Assembly (NCBI GenBank): GCA_903876045.1
Contig: CAIQYP010000147.1
Span: forward strand, 1-35,235
Direction of reading: 5' to 3'
DNA length: 35,235 nt
From: an uncultured beta proteobacterium
GTDB lineage: Bacteria > Pseudomonadota > Gammaproteobacteria > Burkholderiales > Burkholderiaceae_C
Part shown: one piece after another, positions 29,824-35,235 of the stretch
How the letters are laid out: every line of letters starts with the position of its first letter
Numbering within the stretch: the stretch's first letter is position 1
Notes under the pieces: model-generated
Database searches by the model: none
The model's input: the letters and a program-made list of their open reading frames with translations, nothing else
Told to the model about the DNA's origin: nothing
Translations under genes and position numbers: made by a program

Positions 29824-32800
29824 ATGAAGCAGGAACAACCCCAAGCGGGATTCAATCTCTCCAAATGGGCTTTGGAACATGGGCCACTGACTCGCTACCT
29901 GATGGTGGTTTTGATGCTGCTGGGCGTGGCGGCCTACTTCCAACTCGGCCAGGATGAAGACCCGCCATTTACTTTTCGCGCGATGGTCGTACAAACCTAC
30001 TGGCCCGGCGCGACTGCGCAGCAGGTGGCAGAGCAGGTCACCGACAAACTGGAAAAGACCCTCCAGGAAGTGCCCTACGCAGACAAGATTCGTAGCTATT
30101 CAAAGCCTGGCGTGTCGCAGATCACGCTGGAGTTGCGCGATTCGTCCAAGCCCTCCGAGGTGGCCAATGTCTGGTACACGGTACGCAAGAAGATTGGAGA
30201 TATGCGCAATACCCTGCCGCAGGGCGTGCAGGGGCCGTTTTTCAACGACGACTTTGGTGACGTTTACGGTGTGATCTACGCGCTGGAAGGCGACGGCTTT
30301 AGTTACGCAGACCTCAAAACCTTTGCTGATGCAGCAAAACTGGAACTGCTGCGGGTGCCGGATGTGGGCAAGGTGGCTCTGTTTGGTGATCAGGACGAAA
30401 AGCTGTTTGTCGAGATTTCACAAAAACGCCTGGCCCAGATGGGGCTGGACATGAACCAATTGTTGTCCCAACTCAGCCAGCAAAACGCAGTGGAGAGTGC
30501 AGGCGCCGTGCAAACGCCATTGGATGTGGTGCAGATCCGGGTGGGCGGCCAATTCAAAGTGGTAGACGAACTGCGCGCCATGCCGATACGGGGCAGTTCG
30601 GGCAATCAGTTTCGTCTCGGGGATATCGCCGACATTCGCCAAGCTTATATTGATCCGCCGAGTGTGAAGGTGCATAACCAGGGCAAAGAGGTTATCGCCC
30701 TGGGCGTATCCATGGCCAAGGGCGGCGACATCATCAAGCTGGGCAAATCTTTAAACAAGGCCTTTGCCAAGATCGAAAAGACACTGCCCGCAGGCATCAC
30801 CCTGTCTCAGGTGCAGGACCAACCGCGTGCCGTTTCCAATTCGGTGGGCGAGTTTGTGCGCACCTTGATTGAAGCCGTGGTGATCGTGCTGGCGGTGAGC
30901 TTTGTGGCACTGGGCTTTCACCGCCGCCCAGGTGAACATCCGCTTTGGAAGCGCTATTACGTGGACCTCCGCCCGGGGCTGGTAGTGGGTATCACGATTC
31001 CGCTGGTGCTGGCCGTCACCTTTCTGGCTATGCAGTACTTTGACATTGGGTTGCACAAGATTTCCCTGGGCTCACTCATCATTGCGTTGGGTCTGCTGGT
31101 GGACGACGCCATCATTGCTGTGGAAATGATGGTGCGCAAAATGGAGGAGGGCTACGACAAGGTGCGCGCTGCCACTTTTGCCTACGAGCTCACTGCCATG
31201 CCCATGCTGACCGGGACGCTGATTACCGCAGCGGGCTTTTTGCCCATCGGTATGGCCAAGTCCATGACGGGTGAATACACCTTTGCCATCTTTGCTGTGA
31301 CAGTCATTGCACTGGTGTTGAGTTGGATTGTTTCGGTCTACTTTGTGCCCTACCTAGGCACCGTGCTGCTCAAGGTTAAGCCCCATGTGGTGCAAATCGG
31401 TGAGGGTGAAGCGCCAAGCCAGGAGCACTTCGATACGCCGTTTTATGTGGGTTTTCGCCGGCTCTTGAACTGGTGCATAACGCATCGCTGGATCACCATT
31501 GGAGCCACGGCACTGGTATTTGCACTGGGCATTGTGGGCATGGGCCAGGTGCAGCAGCAATTCTTCCCCGATTCGGCGCGGCCAGAAATTCTGGTGGATA
31601 CCTGGTTCCCGGAAGGCACATCCTTTGCTGCCAACGAGGAAGTGTCGCGACGCATTGAAGCGCGGTTTCTGAAAGAAGAGGGCGTTACCAAGGTAACCAC
31701 CTGGATTGGTTCCGGCCTGCCGCGCTTCTACCTGTCACTGAACCAGATATTCCCGCAAAGCAATGTCTCGCAATTCATGCTGGTATCTAAAGACCTCAAG
31801 GCACGGGAGACCTTGAAGGTCAAGCTGCCAACTTTGCTGGCGCAAGAGTTCCCTGAGGTGCGAGGGCGCGTGCAGTTGCTGCCCAATGGCCCACCGGTGG
31901 AGTATCCCGTGCAGTTCCGTGTGGTCGGACCTGACCCGGTAGTGCTGCGCGGCTATGCAGATGCCGTTAAGACCGCCATGCGCGCCAGCCCCAATACCCG
32001 TGGCGTCAATGACAACTGGCATGAGTCCATCAAGGTTCTGCGTCTGGATGTGGACCAGGCCAAGGCACGCGCCCTGGGTGTGACGAGCCAGTCCATTGCG
32101 CAGGCAGCCCGCACCATTCTTTCGGGCAGCACCATTGGCCAGTACCAAGAGGGCGACAAGTTGATTGATATCGTTTTGCGCCAGCCGCTGGAAGAACGCA
32201 ACGCGATTACTGACATTGGCAATGCCTATTTGCCGACAGCATCGGGCAAATCGATACCGCTTACGCAAATTGCAAAGCCCGTTTTTGTCTGGGAGCCCGG
32301 CGTGATGTGGCGCGAGAACCGCGACTACGCCATTACCGTGCAATGCGACATTGTCGAAGGTCTGCAAGGTGCTACGGTGACGGCGGAACTGCAACCAAAG
32401 CTCAATGAAATCAGTGCCCATTGGCCTGCCGGTTACCGCATCGACGTGGCTGGTGCGGTGGAGCAAAGCTCCAAAGGATCTGACTCCATCGTTGTGGGCG
32501 TTCCGGTGATGTTGTTTATTACTTTCACGCTGCTGATGCTTCAGTTGCACAGCTTCAGCCGAGCTACTTTGGTCTTTTTGACAGGGCCACTCGGAATCGC
32601 GGGTGTAGCGGGCGCGTTGCTGCTGCTGAATCGCCCTTTCGGCTTTGTTGCACTGTTGGGCGTGATTGCCCTGATGGGCATGATCCAGCGCAACTCGGTG
32701 ATTCTGATCGACCAGATTGAGCAAGACCGGGCCGCCGGGGTACCTGCATGGGAGGCGATTGTGGAGTCGGCAGTGCGCCGCTTGCGCCCGATCGTGTTGA

Positions 32801-32976
32801 CTGCAGCTGCCGCTGTTCTGGCCATGATTCCACTTTCCCGGTCGGTTTTTTGGGGGCCAATGGCTGTGGCGATCATGGGCGGTTTGATTGTTGCCACGGT
32901 TTTGACGCTGCTGGCTTTACCCGCTATGTACGCCGCTTGGTTCCAAGTTCGCAAAGACACCCCCGCAGCAGGTTAA
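29824..32976 (+). CDS. RND efflux permease (AcrB/HAE1 family)
   Basis: YLMVVLMLLGVAAYFQLGQDEDPPFTFRAMVVQTYWPGATAQQVAEQVTDKLEKTLQEV; LGLLVDDAIIAVEMMVRKMEEG. Confidence 0.95.
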   Translation: MKQEQPQAGFNLSKWALEHGPLTRYLMVVLMLLGVAAYFQLGQDEDPPFTFRAMVVQTYWPGATAQQVAEQVTDKLEKTLQEVPYADKIRSYSKPGVSQITLELRDSSKPSEVANVWYTVRKKIGDMRNTLPQGVQGPFFNDDFGDVYGVIYALEGDGFSYADLKTFADAAKLELLRVPDVGKVALFGDQDEKLFVEISQKRLAQMGLDMNQLLSQLSQQNAVESAGAVQTPLDVVQIRVGGQFKVVDELRAMPIRGSSGNQFRLGDIADIRQAYIDPPSVKVHNQGKEVIALGVSMAKGGDIIKLGKSLNKAFAKIEKTLPAGITLSQVQDQPRAVSNSVGEFVRTLIEAVVIVLAVSFVALGFHRRPGEHPLWKRYYVDLRPGLVVGITIPLVLAVTFLAMQYFDIGLHKISLGSLIIALGLLVDDAIIAVEMMVRKMEEGYDKVRAATFAYELTAMPMLTGTLITAAGFLPIGMAKSMTGEYTFAIFAVTVIALVLSWIVSVYFVPYLGTVLLKVKPHVVQIGEGEAPSQEHFDTPFYVGFRRLLNWCITHRWITIGATALVFALGIVGMGQVQQQFFPDSARPEILVDTWFPEGTSFAANEEVSRRIEARFLKEEGVTKVTTWIGSGLPRFYLSLNQIFPQSNVSQFMLVSKDLKARETLKVKLPTLLAQEFPEVRGRVQLLPNGPPVEYPVQFRVVGPDPVVLRGYADAVKTAMRASPNTRGVNDNWHESIKVLRLDVDQAKARALGVTSQSIAQAARTILSGSTIGQYQEGDKLIDIVLRQPLEERNAITDIGNAYLPTASGKSIPLTQIAKPVFVWEPGVMWRENRDYAITVQCDIVEGLQGATVTAELQPKLNEISAHWPAGYRIDVAGAVEQSSKGSDSIVVGVPVMLFITFTLLMLQLHSFSRATLVFLTGPLGIAGVAGALLLLNRPFGFVALLGVIALMGMIQRNSVILIDQIEQDRAAGVPAWEAIVESAVRRLRPIVLTAAAAVLAMIPLSRSVFWGPMAVAIMGGLIVATVLTLLALPAMYAAWFQVRKDTPAAG

Positions 32977-33015
32977 AATAGCAGACTTACCGATTTTGAA
33001 TGGGTTGCATTGGTA

Positions 33016-33032
33016 GGACAAAAGCTTTGTCC
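33016..33032. other. Short hairpin between the RND permease and tRNA-Leu
   Basis: GGACAAA-AGC-TTTGTCC, 7-bp perfect stem, 3-nt loop; no immediately adjacent T-tract. Confidence 0.35.
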
Positions 33033-33060
33033 GGCAGTGTTTAACTTGTTTGTATTTTTT

Positions 33061-33147
33061 GCGCGGGTGGCGAAATTGGTAGACGCACCAGGTTTAGGTC
33101 CTGACGGTAGCAATACTGTGGGGGTTCGAGTCCCCCCCCGCGCACCA
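33061..33147 (+). tRNA. tRNA-Leu, anticodon UAG (CCA encoded)
   Basis: Acceptor GCGCGGG/CCCGCGC, anticodon arm CCAGG-TTTAGGT-CCTGA, variable arm CGGTAGCAATACTG, T-arm GGGGGTTCGAGTCCCCC, ACCA end. Confidence 0.95.
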
Positions 33148-33166
33148 CCTTGATAGAAATTGCGGA

Positions 33167-33198
33167 ACAGGTGCCGTCGCTAGACGGTGCCTGTTTTC
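33167..33198 (+). terminator. Intrinsic terminator after tRNA-Leu
   Basis: ACAGGTGCCGTC-GCTA-GACGGTGCCTGT then TTT: 12-bp stem with two G.U pairs. Confidence 0.7.
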
Positions 33199-33220
33199 TG
33201 CCCCAATTAGGAGATAGACC

Positions 33221-34531
33221 ATGGCAGTTACTGTTGAAACTCTGGAAAAGCTGGAACGCAAGATCACGCTGACGCTGCCTGTTGGCATCATTCAAAGCGA
33301 AGTCGAGTCGCGCCTGCGCAAGCTCGCACGCACGGTGAAAATGGACGGTTTCCGTCCTGGCAAGGTTCCCATGAACGTGGTGAGCCAGCGTTATGGCTAT
33401 TCAGTGCATTACGAGGTGATGAACGATAAGGTTGGCGAGGCTTTCGCTACCGCCGCCAACGAAGCCAAGTTGCGCGTGGCGGGTCAGCCCCGTATCACAG
33501 AGTCCGAAGCCTCAGTCGAAGGTCAGATGGCTTTTGACGCCATTTTTGAAGTTTTCCCAGAAGTCAAGATCGCCGATCTGTCCACCGCCGAAGTGGAAAA
33601 GATCAGCACGGAAGTTACCGACGCGGCCATCGACAAGACAGTTGAGATCCTGCGCAAGCAGCGTCGCACCTTCGCCCAGCGCGCGCAGGACTTGGCTGCA
33701 CAAGATACCGACCGCGTGACCGTGGATTTCGAAGGCAAGATTGACGGTGAGCCTTTTGCCGGTGGAAAGGCTGCCGATTTTCAGTTCATCTTGGGCGACG
33801 GCCAGATGCTGAAAGAATTTGAAGAAGCCACTCGTGGCATGAAGTCGGGCGAAAGCAAGACCTTCCCGCTGGCCTTCCCGGCTGACTACCATGGCCAGGA
33901 CGTAGCCGGCAAGACTGCCGACTTTATGGTCACGGTCAAGAAGATTGAAGCGGCCCATCTGCCCGAAGTCGACGGCGCCCTGGCCAAGACGCTTGGTATT
34001 GCAGACGCAACGGTTGAAGGCCTGCGCGCTGACATCACCAAGAACCTGCAACGCGAAGTCAAGTACCGCCTGTTGAATCGCAACAAGCAAGCTGTAATGG
34101 ATGCGCTGATCTCTAAAGCAGAACTCGACCTACCCAAGTCCAGCGTGCAAGCTGAACTTGACCGCATGGTCGAAGGTGCCCGCGCTGATCTGAAGCAACG
34201 TGGCATCAAAGACGCTGACAAAGCGCCGATTCCTGACGATATCTTCCGCCCTCAAGCGGAGCGTCGCGTGCGTCTGGGTCTGGTGGTTGCAGAATTGGTT
34301 CGTTCCAGCGACCTGTCGGCCAAGCCTGATCAAATCAAGGCCCACATCGACGAACTGGCAGCCAGCTACGAGAAGCCCGCTGACGTGGTGCGTTGGTACT
34401 ACGGAGACAACCGCCGTATGGCCGAAGTGGAAGCCATCGTGATTGAAAACAATGTCACCGAGTATGTGCTGTCCAAGGCCAAGGTGAGTGAGAAGTCGGT
34501 ATCGTTTGACGACCTGATGGCGCAAAACTAA
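33221..34531 (+). CDS. tig: Trigger factor
   Basis: MAVTVETLEKLERKITLTLPVGIIQSEVESRLRKLARTVKMDGFRPGKVPMNVVSQRYG; AGGAGA RBS. Confidence 0.97.
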   Translation: MAVTVETLEKLERKITLTLPVGIIQSEVESRLRKLARTVKMDGFRPGKVPMNVVSQRYGYSVHYEVMNDKVGEAFATAANEAKLRVAGQPRITESEASVEGQMAFDAIFEVFPEVKIADLSTAEVEKISTEVTDAAIDKTVEILRKQRRTFAQRAQDLAAQDTDRVTVDFEGKIDGEPFAGGKAADFQFILGDGQMLKEFEEATRGMKSGESKTFPLAFPADYHGQDVAGKTADFMVTVKKIEAAHLPEVDGALAKTLGIADATVEGLRADITKNLQREVKYRLLNRNKQAVMDALISKAELDLPKSSVQAELDRMVEGARADLKQRGIKDADKAPIPDDIFRPQAERRVRLGLVVAELVRSSDLSAKPDQIKAHIDELAASYEKPADVVRWYYGDNRRMAEVEAIVIENNVTEYVLSKAKVSEKSVSFDDLMAQN

Positions 34532-34548
34532 TCTGTTTGCAGTTTGGT

Positions 34549-34603
34549 AAATGGGGCTTGTGCGGGGCTTGCAGTTCCGCACCAAAGCCCCATTTGCTTT
34601 TTG
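34549..34603 (+). terminator. Intrinsic terminator after tig
   Basis: AAATGGGGCTT (34549-34559) pairs perfectly with AAGCCCCATTT (34585-34595), inner GTGCGG/CCGCAC, followed by GCTTTTTG. Confidence 0.75.
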
Positions 34604-34647
34604 CTCTTGGTTTTTAGTTAAAGTTAGTAGACATTTTTGGAGACGCT

Positions 34648-35235
34648 ATGAACGTGAAATATGCAGCGCCTAGCGCTTTGGACATTCAAGGCCTAGGCAT
34701 GGTGCCTATGGTTATCGAGCAATCGGGCCGCGGTGAGCGCTCCTATGACATTTATTCGCGTCTGCTCAAAGAGCGCGTGATTTTTTTGGTTGGTCCGGTT
34801 AATGATCAGACCGCCAATCTGGTGGTAGCACAGTTGTTGTTTTTGGAGAGCGAAAATCCTGACAAGGATATTTCCTTTTATATCAACTCGCCCGGCGGCT
34901 CGGTCAGCGCAGGCATGGCGATTTTTGACACCATGAACTTCATCAAGCCTGATGTGTCCACTTTGTGCACCGGAATGGCTGCCAGCATGGGCGCCTTCTT
35001 GTTGGCTGCTGGTGCAAAGGGCAAGCGCTTTTCGCTGCCCAACTCCAAAGTCATGATCCACCAACCCTCAGGCGGAAGTCAGGGTCAGGCAACCGAGATC
35101 GAAATTGCCGCGCGCGAAATCTTGAAAACGCGTGAGCAACTTAACAAGATTTTGGCTGAGCGCACCGGTCAACCGCTGGACAAAATTGAACGCGACACTG
35201 AACGCGACTACTACATGACCGCGGATGAGGCCAAG
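34648..35235 (+). CDS. clpP: ATP-dependent Clp protease proteolytic subunit (5' part, runs off window)
   Basis: [126 protein letters not shown]; follows tig. Absent from the ORF track because it is open-ended. Confidence 0.97.
   Translation, partial: MNVKYAAPSALDIQGLGMVPMVIEQSGRGERSYDIYSRLLKERVIFLVGPVNDQTANLVVAQLLFLESENPDKDISFYINSPGGSVSAGMAIFDTMNFIKPDVSTLCTGMAASMGAFLLAAGAKGKRFSLPNSKVMIHQPSGGSQGQATEIEIAAREILKTREQLNKILAERTGQPLDKIERDTERDYYMTADEAK

Noticed and set aside
31735-32724. 329-aa minus-strand ORF within the second RND permease
   Set aside because: Antisense shadow ORF with the same His/Gln-rich character; no independent RBS or domain signal.
32974-32979. TAAAAT as a -10 element of a tRNA-Leu promoter inside the RND permease stop codon
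   Set aside because: No convincing -35 element at 16-18 bp spacing; not enough to report as a promoter.
1-35235. CRISPR arrays, transposases, integrases, toxin-antitoxin or classical defence genes
   Set aside because: None seen on either strand: no regularly spaced direct repeats, and no recognisable recombinase or defence motifs in the ORF translations.

Overview
The window looks like a chromosomal segment of a betaproteobacterium, probably Burkholderiales/Comamonadaceae (inferred from gene content and order; not searched). In order it carries: a 5' part of rho (-) that ends abruptly at codon 230; trxA (-); an AddB-like nuclease and AddA-like helicase/nuclease (+); an HI0933-type flavoprotein (+); a hybrid histidine kinase with a PhnD-like periplasmic binding protein (-); an accessory stretch at about 11.4-13.9 kb with an orphan holin/GH24 endolysin cassette and small unknown ORFs; a PilU-like ATPase (-); an MscS channel (+); hslR coupled to an RND pump operon (-); hemH (-) and a HAD hydrolase (+) that start divergently at the same CATG; a penicillin-acylase family Ntn hydrolase behind hpnE-hpnD-hpnC (-); a second RND pump operon (+) with a TetR-like palindrome; tRNA-Leu(UAG); tig; and the 5' part of clpP. 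Most of the window is ordinary core genome. No CRISPR, transposase or obvious defence system was found, and I cannot claim a clearly new system. The best leads are the interrupted rho, the orphan lysis cassette with its small-ORF neighbourhood, the structured pilU-mscS intergenic region, the SBP plus hybrid-kinase sensor pair, the acylase in the squalene operon, and the operator-like palindrome of the second pump.
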